Positions 44,294-55,978 of a stretch of 64,000 bases of DNA are shown one piece after another; the stretch's first letter is position 1, and every line of letters begins with the position of its first letter. Location of the stretch: NCBI GenBank assembly GCA_030761205.1, contig JAULJL010000027.1, forward strand, positions 16,556,501-16,620,500, in the 5' to 3' direction. Below the pieces are notes generated by a model. That model was not told the DNA's origin. It did not search any database and saw only the letters and a program-made list of their open reading frames with translations. The translations under genes were made by a program, and so were the position numbers. Source of the DNA: Fremontodendron californicum. Lineage: Eukaryota; Streptophyta; Magnoliopsida; Malvales; Malvaceae.

Positions 44294-44378
44294 TCACTAA
44301 TAAAAAAAAATAAGAAAGTAAATAATTAGAACAGAAAATAAGAATAAACCAATAAACTAATAAACTAAAGAAAGCAAT

Positions 44379-44395
44379 CCCCGGCAACGGCGCCA
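44379..44395 (-). promoter_or_regulatory. Primer binding site for tRNA-Asp
   Basis: The + strand CCCCGGCAACGGCGCCA equals the 3' end of plant tRNA-Asp(GUC) including CCA, so the element RNA pairs with it over 17 nt. It lies 6 nt inside the 5' LTR (44402). tRNA-Asp priming is characteristic of Athila-type elements. Confidence 0.9.
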
Positions 44396-44401
44396 AAAAT
44401 T

Positions 44402-46205
44402 TGATGCACCCAAAAGAGTGTATCTTATTTAACCTTGCACTAAAAAGATCAATTGTAAGTATAATGATTAGCAAGGGTCGAGTCCTCAGGGATTGGGTTT
44501 TAATCTATGAGTTATTAGTTTATAACTTACGTTCAAAGAAAACAATAAAAGAAAAGGGGTTTTTGAAGCCAGATTTAAACTAAAGTAAATAATAAGAATA
44601 AGATGCAAGGCGGTATAACCAGCCAATAAAAATATATATACTAAATTAGGCGGTATAACCAGCCAATAAAAATAAAGCAAAGTTAATATACAAATTAGGC
44701 GGTATAACCAGCCAATAAAAATAAATATATTTTTAAAAATAAGCAAACTAGAAAAGTAAGAAAACAAGTAAGTAAGAAGAATCAAATATGAAAAATATGG
44801 TTAAGGTTTCATTCTCCACCACTAGACATCATTAAGAATCAATTTCAGATCTATCAATATCAACCAACTATCAAAGTTAACAACCGTAGATAACAACAAG
44901 CTCTGTTATCCCAATCTTTCCTTAGTTTGTCGTTAAATAGAACAAGCTCTCTATTTAATCTCTAACCATTAAACAACCTAGAATAAGCTCTCTAAATTCA
45001 ATTTAATGGCAGCTTTATGATGAGAAAGATAGGTTGGTCTAAGCAACAAACACATAAGCTCGGATTGTTCAACTTAGGTTATGTTCCACTTTGCAATTAT
45101 TGAAAACTTGACCATAATCATTAATCACAAATTGCCACTTATGAATAGGAAATCAAGACAATTACACGGATCAAGACTCCTAGACTAGCAATAGATAATT
45201 ATCAAGATCTATCTAGTTGTACACCTAAATAAATCAAGACAACATCATGAACAATTCTTGTAGAAGAACATAAGCAACTTTGATAGAAAATTAATGATAG
45301 ATAGAATCTGAAAATCAATCACAAAACATGTTTAGGGCTTTGAAATCACCCTTAACCAAATAGAAGTTTAGCCTAGCATAGGCATTATAAACATAAAATT
45401 AAATAGAATCTAAGAAGGAAATAAAAGAAAGAAAGAAGAAGAAGAAAATAAAGAAAAAGAAAACTAGAGAAAGGAAAGAAGAAGAAAACTTAGAGAATTT
45501 ATTTATTATGGCTAATATCCTACCAATGTACAATATGATCCCTTACAATCATCCAAGGCCCTCTATTTATACACATTTTGGAGGGCTAAATGACAAGAGA
45601 CAAGCTTTACAAATTTCAAAGGTAGGTATAATAGGTGGGTGCATTTTCTAACAATTTTCGTCATACATGACGATTTTGATCAGCCAACTTGATGGTCGAT
45701 TTTGTCAATTTTGTAGGCCTTATCTGATCACATGGTCTTCTAGAAAAATATTACCCTATCAGTTACTGATCCATAGCCGTTGGAATCAGCTCATTTGCTG
45801 ATGTGGATAAGAAGATATGGGCAAAATACGAAAACAGGGCAGCACAGATGTCATTGCACATCAGCCAACTTCATGGTCGATTTCGCTAGGGAAAACGACT
45901 CCGTTTCAAGAAGTGTAAAACATGAAAAAGATAAATATGCCTCTTAGCTTTGCACGGCTACAAATTGCAGCCTTATTGCTTCAGTGAAACTCGAGATATA
46001 GCTGATATGGCAAAAGGTGTCGGAACTGGAACTGAACTGGATTTACCCTTAATTTTAGTAATCTGAAATCACTCAAAGAAACTTGTGAAAAACACCAAAA
46101 TACATAAAGATCATAAAGACAATTAGACTAAACAATAATAACTCGTATTTGACACAAAACAATAATAAAACATAACTAAAAACTATATAATTATACGAGT
46201 TATCA
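44402..46205 (-). repeat. 5' LTR of the Athila-like element
   Basis: Right-hand LTR in window coordinates, with the same TGATGCACCC start and GAGTTATCA end as the LTR at 30388-32231. It would contain the element promoter and transcription start. Transcription runs leftward. It has three minisatellite units (from 44608). Confidence 0.95.
44608..44725 (+). repeat. Minisatellite in the 5' LTR, three units
   Basis: AGGCGGTATAACCAGCCAAT units at 44608, 44648 and 44697. The 3' LTR carries an additional 40-bp unit. Confidence 0.95.
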
Positions 46206-47233
46206 TAATCGAAGAATAAAAAAAAAAAAACAAATATTGAGATTTTAATTTCAAACGTACTAGATGTCACCTCTTAAAAATTTACTTAAGCCTTGTACAT
46301 AAAGAACTATAATTTGTACTTGAGAACTATAATCTGTTGCAATCTAAAGAAAGGGTTTACTTAAGCCAAGATAAAGTTTATTACCTAAATTTGAATCATA
46401 TTTAAAAAGTAACATTAGAAAATTTCAAATGTAAAAATGTGAATAATAAAAAAAAAATTAATTAATTAATTAAAAAAATAATAGGAAGTTCACAAGTAAA
46501 AATGTGACATAGTCCAACAAAACAAAAGAGTTTGGGCCATTGTTTTCCTTTAAATAACCCTAATTCATTAATTTTCAAATTCATTCTCTTAAAAAATTCA
46601 AAATTTAGTTCAGTTGGTTCGTACAATCATTTTTAAAAAATAACATTTAGCAAGTTTGAATTCAAATCTCAGCTAGCATCTGCAACTCTTTCTCTTAACC
46701 TTCTTGTAAAAAAAAAAAATTCCTTCTCCTAAAAATGTAAAAGAAGAAAAAGAAATATTATAATATAATATATTAATACTTACCAAAAATTACTTGGATT
46801 ATTATTTTGTTCACTAATAGTAAATTTTTTTTAACTCTACAAACGGTGTTAAAAAATTGTCATATGTTCTTAGGTTATATTTAAAAAACTCCATTGCCAC
46901 TGTGCGAGATAATAATCCAAACTAATTATTAAATAATAATAATAATAATAGAAATTATTTTATTCATCGTCAGTAAATGTTTTAAATTCCACATGCGGAA
47001 TTAATAAAATAACATATACCCCTTCAAGTATATTTAAAAAAATAAATAAAACATGCCACAATTTTTTAATCTAATTTATGAAATTAAAGTATTTTGTTAT
47101 CGATAAAAAACGAACTCTAATAATAAAATAAGAAAGAAATTAAGAAAAAGTGTGTCCCAGAAGAGCGTATCTTCTGCTCTAATTTTTTAATTTAGCTGTG
47201 GTAGGTGAGTAAAGGTAATCATTTTTTTTGGCT
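46206..47233. other. Upstream region of the cinnamoyl-CoA reductase gene
   Basis: AT-rich, beginning with the target duplication of the Athila-like element and containing one SINE (46596-46718) about 500 bp upstream of the TATA box. No other gene recognised. Confidence 0.5.
46596..46718 (+). mobile_element. tRNA-derived SINE
   Basis: A-box-like TAGTTCAGTTGGT (46606-46618) and B-box-like GTTTGAATTCAAATC (46654-46668) at tRNA-like spacing, ending in a 13-nt A-run. Flanked by ATTCATTCTCTTAAAAA (46579-46595) and ATTCCTTCTCCTAAAAA (46719-46735), 15 of 17 matching, a decayed target duplication. Length about 123 bp. Confidence 0.75.
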
Positions 47234-47241
47234 TATAAATA
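47234..47241 (+). promoter_or_regulatory. TATA box of the cinnamoyl-CoA reductase gene
   Basis: TATAAATA, 177 nt upstream of the ATG. The expected transcription start near 47268 would give a leader of about 150 nt, which contains an 18-nt A-run around 47308-47325. Confidence 0.65.
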
Positions 47242-47417
47242 CAAACCCCATTGGCAATTGAAATTTGCCATCCCAAAGGAAAACAAACCAAAACAAAGCA
47301 CCAAAGAAAAAAAAAAAAAAAAAAACAGAAGGCCACGTTCACAAATCACAAATATTTTCACATAGAATCTCACCACCTAGCTAGCTACAAAGTTTTCCAA
47401 ATTCCCATAAACCAAAT

Positions 47418-50400
47418 ATGCCAGTTGATAGCACTTCCCCTTGTAGCCAAACCGTCTGTGTCACCGGTGCTGGTGGCTTCATTGCTTCATGGATTGTCAA
47501 GCTTCTTCTTCAAAAAGGGTACACTGTCAAAGGCACTGTAAGGAACCCAGGTTGGTTTCCCTTTTTTATGAATGTTGTTTTTGTTTTTGTTTTTGTTTAT
47601 GTTAAATGTTTTGTTTTTTCAAAATATCTTTTGGACGTTGGGTTTTTGTTTAGATGATCCCAAGAATGCTCATTTGAGAGAGCTTGAAGGAGCAAGGGAA
47701 AGGCTAACTCTTCACAAAGTTGATCTTCTTGATTATGAGTCTCTTAAGGTAGCCATTAATGGTTGTGATGGAGTTTTCCACACAGCTTCACCCGTGACTG
47801 ATGATCCTGTAAGTTGTTTACTTTTTTTTTCTTTTGTTTTATATATATTTGAGTAGCATCCCGTCTGGTTATAGAGAAAGTTTGGAGAGAAAAAAGATGA
47901 ATCAACTTTACTCTTCCTTTTGTCAAAAACGTTGAAAGACACAGCTCGACTCAGACCAAGTTGAAATGTAGTATTTCCTCAAAGTAATGTTTTTTCTAAG
48001 AACAAATGGTATTAGAATTCTTATAGCTTTTCTTTTTAATATTTTTTCAATTAGTGATTTATTATTCATTGGACTGTACGTTATTGCTTTATTCTTTTTT
48101 CAGTTTGCATTGCGAATTTAAATATAATAGTTAGATCTTTCTTATTAATTTAAGTTTTAGCATAATTGATAATCCAATTTAATGCGAAATGTGTTTTGCA
48201 ATATTCTTTATGCTTCTGTTAATGAGATATGATACTGAAGGCTATGGTTGGGCTATTTTTGATTAATTAAAAGGAGCAAATGGTGGAGCCGGCGGTGAAT
48301 GGAACTAAGAATGTGATAATAGCGGCGGCAGAGGCCAAGGTTCGACGAGTGGTGTTCACGTCATCGATTGGTGCAGTTTACATGGACCCTAACAGAAGTC
48401 CTGATGTCGTGGTTGATGAGTCTTGCTGGAGTGATCTGGAGTTCTGCAAGAATACCAAGGTCACTTTAATTCTTTCTTCATTAAGTTTGTAAATTACTAA
48501 TTACTTAAATATTAGGGATTTAAATAATGATCGCAACGTGATATTATGGTCATTATTTTGTGATTTCGGCATTTTTTGTCATCGAAATTCACAGTCCATA
48601 TTTATCACACAATTAATCACATAACATTCATTACGTTCACAACTACATGCAACGTAACCGAAAATGCATCTGTTATCGTAATTTAAATCCAGAAAAACGC
48701 TAAATTTTCCCCAAAATAACAACCCAAAAATAAGTTTTGAATAGAAATAAAGGAACTGTAATAACAACCAGCTTTAAGACTCAAAGGTTTCTAACTATAT
48801 ATTTTATCTACTTTTGGACTGATTCGGATTACTTTTCTTTGGGGATTATTATTTAGAAATTGGCATTTCCCATGTGATAATCTTCTGGAATAGTTTGAAT
48901 GACATATGTTTCTAATTCAAAGAACATAGGTTAAATCGTGTGGGGTCATAACTCATAAAAGTGTTGGATATAAAACATATTCAATTTTTTTTATATATTT
49001 AAAAAATTATTTTTTATATTTATATTCGAATATATATAGAATATAAATACATAAATAACTTAATTTAATGACCGATTCATGTAATCATACAAAATTGCAG
49101 AATTGGTATTGCTACGGGAAGGCTGTGGCGGAGCAGGCAGCTTGGGAAACGGCCAAGGAAAAAGAGGTGGAGCTTGTGGTTATAACCCCAGTTTTGGTGC
49201 TAGGCCCGCTGCTGCAATCAACTGTAAATGCTAGCACTGTTCACATTCTCAAGTACTTAACCGGCTCAGCAAAGACCTATGCCAATTCAATTCAAGCCTA
49301 TGTTCACGTTAGAGATGTTGCCTTAGCACACATTCTTGTCTTTGAGAACCCCACCGCCTCCGGCCGATACCTCTGCGCCGAGAGCGTCCTCCACCGTGGA
49401 GAGGTTGTGGAGATTCTCGCCAAGTTCTTCCCTGAGTATCCTATCCCTACCAAGTAAGTGTTTTACTGTTGCTTTACTCGTCTAAATTGTTTTTTTTTTT
49501 TTTTTACCGTATGAACTTGACAAAATTGGTTAAGAACTAAGAAGCACGTATACGGTACAATATGATATGGACACAAAAAAATAATTTTTTTTTAGAAAAT
49601 AAAGATACGAATATAGTAGGATAACAATAAAAAATATTTTTATATAATAATATACAGTAAAAATATAAAATTGATAATTTTCAACTAAATATTAATATAC
49701 AAATAGCTTTTTAATTTTTTTTTTTGAAAAACTTGAATCGTAAAAAATCTATCACAATGAAATTGCTCAATGTTGATTTCGTATTAAGAGAAAAATGCAA
49801 CAAAAAAAAAATTCATCACGTGTTCAGTCGTATCTTAATCATATTTTAATTATATCTTATTTTATTTTTATTTTTTTAACGTATCTTCTCATATTTGATA
49901 CATCTTCAATTATATCGAAATCATATTTATATCAAATACGTATATGACACTTAAACATTTCCTTACCAGAAATATCCATGCTTCCTAGAACTACTATTAA
50001 TTTAATTTAATATAATAACTCTGTAATGCGGTAGGTAAGCATGAATTCTTTTTGGGAAAGAAATTAACAAGAAAAGAAAAAAAAAAAAGACTAAATTAGT
50101 GATTTTAGCCACATGCCACATCAGCAGTGCAGCATGTGGCTAGACTTCATCGTCACCCAAAAAACTGGGAAAGAAAATGATGAAAGGTAAATTTAAAAAA
50201 CATATCATTAATAATACAATAATTATTAAATAATATAATAAATAAAAATTATTTAAAAAAATAAAACAATATTAAAAAAATTTATAAAGATAAAATTATC
50301 CTTGATAAAAAACTTTTCTCCTCTTTTTTTCTCTTATTCTTTAATTTATTTTTCTAATTAAAAAAATAAATTTTTTTAATTTTAAAAAATAAATATTTAA

Positions 50401-52375
50401 ATATTTTTATTTTTTAGTTTACTTTTTTTAATTAAAAAATTTTAAAAAATAAAAATTTCTAAAGTTAATATTTCTAAAATTTATTTTTTTATTTTTTAAA
50501 ATTTTAAAAAAATAAATATTTAAATATTTTATTTTTTAAATTTATTTTTAATTAAAATTTTTAAAAAATAATATTTCCTTAATGAAAGAACAAAGGAAAA
50601 AGAAATTTTTTTCATTAAAGGTAATTTTGTTTTTACAATATTTTTTTTAACAATTTTTAATTTTTTTATTTTTTTAAATAATTTTAACATATTAATCTAT
50701 TTAAAAATAAAGTGACTATTGAAGGCATGTTTTTCAAATTAACCCAAAGATGAATCTCATTATGAAAAAAACATAAAAAAAATTAATTTCTCATCACTAG
50801 TGACATAATCACTTTCTATCAAAGTGGAAGAAGAAAATTGAATTCAGGAAAGACATTGAAAATTGACAAATTACATAATATTTACCTATTATCTATGTTC
50901 TTCGGATTAGGGTATAAGTTTAAAATATGAGTATATGTTTAATACGAATATTTTTTATTTTTTAAATTTTTTATATATTTAAAAGATTATATTTTTATAT
51001 TTATATTTTGATATATGTCGAACACATATATCAAACACATATTTTATAAAAATAAAAAAAAATTAACATAATCTATTAGATTACAAGAAGTGAAACTGAT
51101 GAGTTTTATTTTTATTTTTTTGAAGTTAAAAACAAATATTTTGATATAAATAGTGGTTTAAAAGGATCCTCACCTACCCCAATGTCTTTGTCAAATTCTC
51201 TCAAGATAGTTGGGTAAAAAGGATATTCTATTCTATCTACCTACTGAAGTTCAATCATGGAGTTTTCCCAGTTAAGGAAATTTTAAGTGAAGCTTTCTTC
51301 ATTTTTTTTTTTAATATTCAATGAATTCTGGGGCTGCAGCTAGCTAGGACAAAAATGGGGTCGCCCAACTTCTCCTATGAGGATTTTTTGAGAATTTCAT
51401 CAATATCCTTTTTAGGTTATAGTTTAACATTGTTGTTGCTATAATTTTTGCAATTAAAAATTGTGTTTCATTGCAAACGTAATGTTGAATGGATAATTTT
51501 TTTTTTTTATGGTTAAAATTATGATTTGACAGTTCAAACAAAAAAACAAGAAAATAGAGTTTTTGGACTTTAAAAGATGATTTTTGGATAAAATGATTTT
51601 ATTATTCTCATATCTCTAAACTTTTATTATTTTAAATATATATTTTTTTGACATTTCAATCTCTCACAATATTTTTTCACATGTCAAACAATTAAAACTT
51701 TTTAAATCATATTTTTTTCACTCAAATTTTTTCCAACCCAAACTTTTCTAATCCAAACTTTTTTCAGGAGCAATACTAAACTAGCCCTTTAAGAATTTTT
51801 CTTTGAATGACATAAATAGGAGGCTAGCTGAAGAACTCTTGATATATGATATTCCGATTTTTTATTTTTGTAAAGTATTTATGTTTAATATCTATGTTCA
51901 ACACATACTCAGATATGAATATAATGTAAGATCTTACAAATATATAAAAGAACTTAAAAAAAAATTAACTATATCTGTATCAAACATATATATGTATAAA
52001 CACTCACTTCAAATTTGAGTAACATAGCTCGAGATTCCTACCAAAATAATATATACCAACGATGGTAGAAAAAACCAAAGAAATCAATAATTCACAATTC
52101 ACCCACATAACAATTTACTTTGCTATGTACATTTTCATCAAAGTAGCATGTTTATAATTTAAATTTTCATCCAAGAATGGAAACTGAGATGCTGTAATTA
52201 TGATATTTAATAATGCAGGTGCTCAGATGAGAGGAATCCAAGAGCAAAACCCTACAGGTTCTCAAACCAGAAGCTCATGGACTTGGGGTTGGAGTTCACC
52301 CCGGTGAAGCAGTGCCTATATGAAACAGTCAAGAGCTTGCAAGAGAAAGCTTACCTGCCTATACCACCACAGTAA
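47418..52375 (+). CDS. CCR: Cinnamoyl-CoA reductase, five exons, intact
   Basis: Reduces hydroxycinnamoyl-CoA esters to aldehydes with NADPH, the first committed step of monolignol synthesis, in the cytosol. Exons 47418-47550, 47654-47808, 48274-48459, 49101-49453 and 52219-52375 join in phase to 327 residues with GT-AG introns. Visible: Rossmann motif VTGAGGFIASWIVKLLL (15-31); NADP-preference motif R42-x5-K48; FTSSIGAVYMDP (124-135) with the catalytic Ser; the CCR signature NWYCYGK (159-165) with catalytic Tyr163 and Lys165; H206-x2-K209 and R257, which correspond to residues described as marking bona fide CCRs. Length is normal (about 330). The 3' intron is long (2765 bp) because of three MITE insertions. 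It is the only complete host gene here. Start chosen as the first ATG after the TATA box, giving the expected N-terminus. A CCR-like paralogue is possible but less likely given the full signature. Confidence 0.95.
48950..49058. repeat. Degenerate CTATGTT-family MITE remnant in CCR intron 3
   Basis: GTGTTGGATATAAAACATAT, a TATATATTTAAAAAATTA stretch and TATTCGAATATATATAG follow the family order, but the termini are lost and no target duplication is visible. Confidence 0.35.
50893..51071 (+). mobile_element. hAT-type MITE, CTATGTT family, in CCR intron 4
   Basis: Starts CTATGTTCTTCGGATTAGGG and ends AATTAACATAA. Flanks CCTATTAT and TCTATTAG match at 6 of 8. Interior A/T-rich and diverged from the copies in the NRAMP introns, so older. 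Confidence 0.6.
51415..51788 (-). mobile_element. Tourist-like (PIF/Harbinger) MITE, copy 2, in CCR intron 4
   Basis: Left end GGTTATAGTTTAACATTG and right end (reverse complemented) GGGCTAGTTTAGTATTG, flanked by TTA (51412-51414 and 51789-51791). Interior shares AACTTTTCTAATCCAAAC-type phrases, in the opposite sense, with the copy at 20470-20860. Confidence 0.75.
51844..52027 (-). mobile_element. hAT-type MITE, CTATGTT family, reverse copy in CCR intron 4
   Basis: Starts ATATGATATTCCGATTTTT and ends AATTTGAGTAACATAG. Flanks CTCTTGAT and CTCGAGAT match at 6 of 8. It lies about 190 bp before exon 5. Confidence 0.65.
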
Positions 52376-52444
52376 TTAAGAAGATTCACTTCGGTTTCAA
52401 TCTTAGGTTTTTCAGAGAATATTTGTGTTTCAGTACTCAGTAGA

Positions 52445-52445
52445 A

Positions 52446-52476
<31 letters not shown>

Positions 52477-52478
52477 GA
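52445..52478. repeat. (TA)n microsatellite in the CCR 3' region
   Basis: About 12 TA repeats with one TTA interruption, starting about 70 nt after the CCR stop codon and therefore probably within the 3' UTR. Confidence 0.85.
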
Positions 52479-53803
52479 GAAAGTATCGAACTAATTATAA
52501 TTTCGTATACGATTAATATTTTAATAATTGTCATTAGATTGAGTAATATAATCGCACTAATCGTGTACGTAAAATTTTGCATGTAAAATTTCGAATATAT
52601 ATATATTTAAGGAGATGATTAATCAAGAAAAAATGTCAAAAGTGTTTTTTTTTTTTTTACCTTTTTTGTGCTTTGATGCTTATAATAGCAAGATAGTTAA
52701 TTGGACTAAATAATCTCTTGAACATTTTGATCTTCTAATTGATCAAGTAATTAAATAAATAGAGCTGACAAAGAATGTCCGAATCTGATAATTCATCCGA
52801 ATTGATCCAAAACTGATTTGAACCGAATTGACTCAAAAGGTTAAAAGCCCGAATCGTGTTTAAACGTGATATTGTGTTTATTATATTGTTTTTATATTTA
52901 TTAAACTATTATATTTATATCATATTTTCGTGTCATATCCAAAATTATCAGATCTATCAAATACGATTGATTCAACAACTTTCCGATCACACTTTTAGTC
53001 TTAAAACCTTTATATAATTTTTAATTTCAATCTAAAAAAGCCAATATCTGGTGCTAAGTAAAAGTCAAAGTGACAATGAAGAAGAGTTGGAGGATGATAA
53101 CAAGTTATGTGGGTTTGTTGAGAAGGTTGTCTGTCCTTTGCCCCTTTCTTCTTTTTTTTTTTTTTTTTTTTTCTTTTTACTAATCTCTCTCTCTCTCTCC
53201 TTTGCTTTAGTTAATGGATTTGAAATTTTTTTTTCTGAAAAATATTTTTTTTAAAAAAAAATAGATTTATTGTTAGAGAAGTTGATAAATTTTGTTATTT
53301 GGATAATTTTATGTAAATTTTTTTTTTTGAAAAATCTGTATTGATATATAAAAAAAAAAAATCGATCCCTACATTTAAGGAATCGATATTTTTTTTTTGT
53401 TTTCTTTCTATTCTTAGGTAATCATCCTTAAACGTAAGGGGTCGATTTTTTTACTTTGTTTCAAGAATGGATCGATCACTATACTTAGAGATCGATTCTT
53501 TTTGCTTTGTTTCAGTTTTCCAAAAAATATTTCTCTTTGTAAAAACGTAAGATATATATATTTTTAAATGAGTTAATTTTTTATTCATCGAAATTTTATT
53601 TTTTATTGATCAAAGTATTTTGTACAAAACAAATATTAAAAAAAATACGAAAAACAGTTTTCCAAAATCATTTTTCACAAAACAAAAACAAACATCTATA
53701 CCTACTATAAAAGTAATCCCTCAAATGCATGGGAGAAGAGAATTGAGAATTTTGAATCATAGGTTAGTTGACAACTAAGCATAGGTATTAAAAGGGTTGG
53801 TGG
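52479..53803. other. Intergenic after CCR: decayed repeats
   Basis: At 52760-53000 a CCGAATTGATCC / ATCCGAATTG patch resembles the CCGAA-rich hAT-like repeats. A T-run and CT-rich tract lie near 53150-53200, and a GATCGAT-type repeat at 53360-53495. No gene recognised. Confidence 0.5.
53360..53495 (+). repeat. Short tandem units containing ATCGAT palindromes
   Basis: Three related units of about 60 bp: ATCGATCCCTACATTTAAGG then AATCGATA; a middle unit with CCTTAAACGTAAGGGGTCGA; then GGATCGATCACTATACTTAG then AGATCGATT, each followed by T-rich sequence with TTTGTTTC. The central parts are near palindromes. Confidence 0.55.
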
Positions 53804-54449
53804 TGTTGTATATTGGGGGTTGGACTAATGCAATCAAGTAAGAACAATAATAGATCAAAAGAAGTGAAGAAGATTGTAGGCAAGGCACTTCTAGGAAGCT
53901 TTCTTTAGGATAATAATTTTTCCACTACGGTGCAAATGGTTTTTTAGAAAGGTTATCCCCAGGATACAATGCTTACTCGAAAAAGAAAATGTTTGCACTT
54001 CAAGTTATTCTTGAACACACATGAACCATTAAAAGAGAGTGAAAGAATAGAAATGATTTTTTAGGAGAATTGGATATAAAAGTTATGTTGAATTAAGTGT
54101 AAAGGAAAATATTTATAGATACCAATAGGTACTAAAAACACCTTTTCATGAAAGTGCTCCTTTTCATGAAAAGCTAATTATTTAATGAAAAATCATCACT
54201 CTTGGAATAAATACTTTTTCATGAAAAGTTAACTATTAGATGAATAATCATCACTCTTGGAATGAATACCCTTTCATGAAGAATCATCAATCTTTGAATG
54301 AATGATCATATCAAACATATATAACTTTTCTTCAAGCACACTTAATTCACGAAAATATGCAATCTATATGATTTTCAACTTTTGTTAAAAAACAAAAACT
54401 CTTGAAATAATTTTTTAAACATTTCATTATAAGGTTAATATATACAACA
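53804..54449 (-). repeat. 3' LTR of the copia-type element
   Basis: Begins TGTTGTATATTGGGGGTTGG, contains GGCAAGGCACTTCTAGGAAG, and ends TTAATATATACAACA. Compared with 55979-56632 it differs at several dozen positions by eye, so the insertion is old. Confidence 0.85.
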
Positions 54450-55978
54450 ATCCCCCGCTTATTACCTAATTATGCAAATGTATGCGTCCTAAAGAAAATT
54501 ATACAAATTGGTTCTTATGTAAAGTGTACGTCTAATAGGTGGCCAAGGTTTGAACTTTTAGATTGAATATGAGACACAAGGAAACATATTCACACTCTAC
54601 ACTGGTCCTTGTGTTCCTCCATGGGCAGCATAATTTAATATGGGCATTCGCTTTGACCCGTACTAGCAAGTACTCTAGGATTAACTGGAAATCCATAAGA
54701 AGTGGCATCTCACTTCTCTACTTGCATAGGTAGACTTTGTCAAGAGTGTTCACAACCTCTTTTTTACTTATCACTCTACTCAATGACCTATAAGTCTATA
54801 GGACTTTATGTCCAACCTATTTGTTGTGAATAACAATGCATCTAGATATGAGACTTTATAAGGAATAGTTATTTTCTTTCTTTTCCCCTACTATTCCAAA
54901 AATTGATGCATTGGGAATATTATGTATCTCATACATAAATTTCTCGGACAATTCAAGATTGATATCTATTGAACTCCCATACACAATGATCATCGAATGA
55001 AGAGATTATCCTTTAAACTTAAATGATCAATTTCTTAAGCGACATCAATGAGATAGAGTTGTTACCAATCAAGATTATCTCTAGTAAGTGGTTCTAGTCC
55101 CATATCTCTCATAATGTTAGCTATTTTATCACTTGACAAAAATTTAATAAGGGGATCCGTTAACATTTGTTTTGTAGGTAGTACTATACCTATCTTATTA
55201 CAACACATGGTTTTTTCTCATTGCAATGAGTTTGATATACAATCTTTTATTTTTCATGTTTTGAATCACAACTTGATCATCACAATCTAAAATGATTTGT
55301 ATCACTTAAATAATCAAACACTTGTGAATTTGGAACTCATTTTATCCAAAATGCACTTAGTTGTAATCTCATTAAGTTCAACACCTTGAACAATGATAGA
55401 TTTGAAATCTATCTTCTCAAAATTGACTTTTCATTATTCTCATTTTATTTGTATAAAGATAGATATGAAATCTATCTTCTCAGATTGACATATCTTATAA
55501 TAGAAAGCCTTTGATCAAGCCTCTTCATTTGTCTTACCTTGTCTTTTTGTATTGAGTACCTACCTTTTCACTTGATGAATATAAATCTCATCCAATTCAT
55601 CATTGAGGATAACATCTTTATGCATCCATTTGATGTACTTCAAGCTTATAGTTTGCAATTAGCAAACATAACACCTTGACATTCCGAAGAAGGTTCTCAC
55701 ATTTACCAATTTGCTTTTTTGGTTTTGAACATACTTACTCTTCTTGGAATTTCAAAATTTGTAGAAGCAAAAACTTGTTCAAGTACCGAACCAAGAACAA
55801 GAAATAAGGAACAAGCAAAATACAAAGTTTCACCATTGACAAAGATAGTTCTTCAAAAGAAATAACTCTCTTATTTGGTTCAATATCTAAACATCTTTTC
55901 ATGCCATTGAACCTTTCAAATTTCTCCACTTCATTGATTGCAAAAGTCGTCATTGGAGAAATTCTATTATCCTAAAAT
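54450..55978 (-). pseudogene. Remnant of copia pol between the LTRs
   Basis: On the - strand, fragments such as LTDPLIKFLSSDKIANIMRD then MGLEPLTRDNL (from about 55172 downward) match the C-terminal end of copia RNase H, and KDVILNDELDEIYIHQ (near 55600) matches the RT segment that follows the catalytic Asp. Many stops and deletions; most of gag, integrase and RT is missing. Confidence 0.65.

Larger units (their letters stand above)
30388..46205 (-). mobile_element. Young Athila-like Ty3/gypsy LTR retrotransposon with two cargo genes
   Basis: A 15.8-kb element in - orientation flanked by a perfect 5-bp target duplication TAATC (30383-30387 and 46206-46210). LTRs are 1844 and 1804 bp, begin TGAT and end ATCA, and differ by about ten substitutions plus one 40-bp minisatellite unit, so insertion was recent. 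The primer binding site at 44379-44395 is complementary to tRNA-Asp, and a G-rich polypurine tract lies at 32232-32246. In transcription order it holds gag-pol (44293-38960), a betaflexivirus-NABP-like frame (38480-38049), a small overlapping frame, and an intronless LOG gene (37576-34345) split by a hAT element. The gag residues and tRNA-Asp PBS fit the Athila lineage. The position between pol and the 3' LTR is where Athila elements may carry an env-like gene. Confidence 0.93.
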
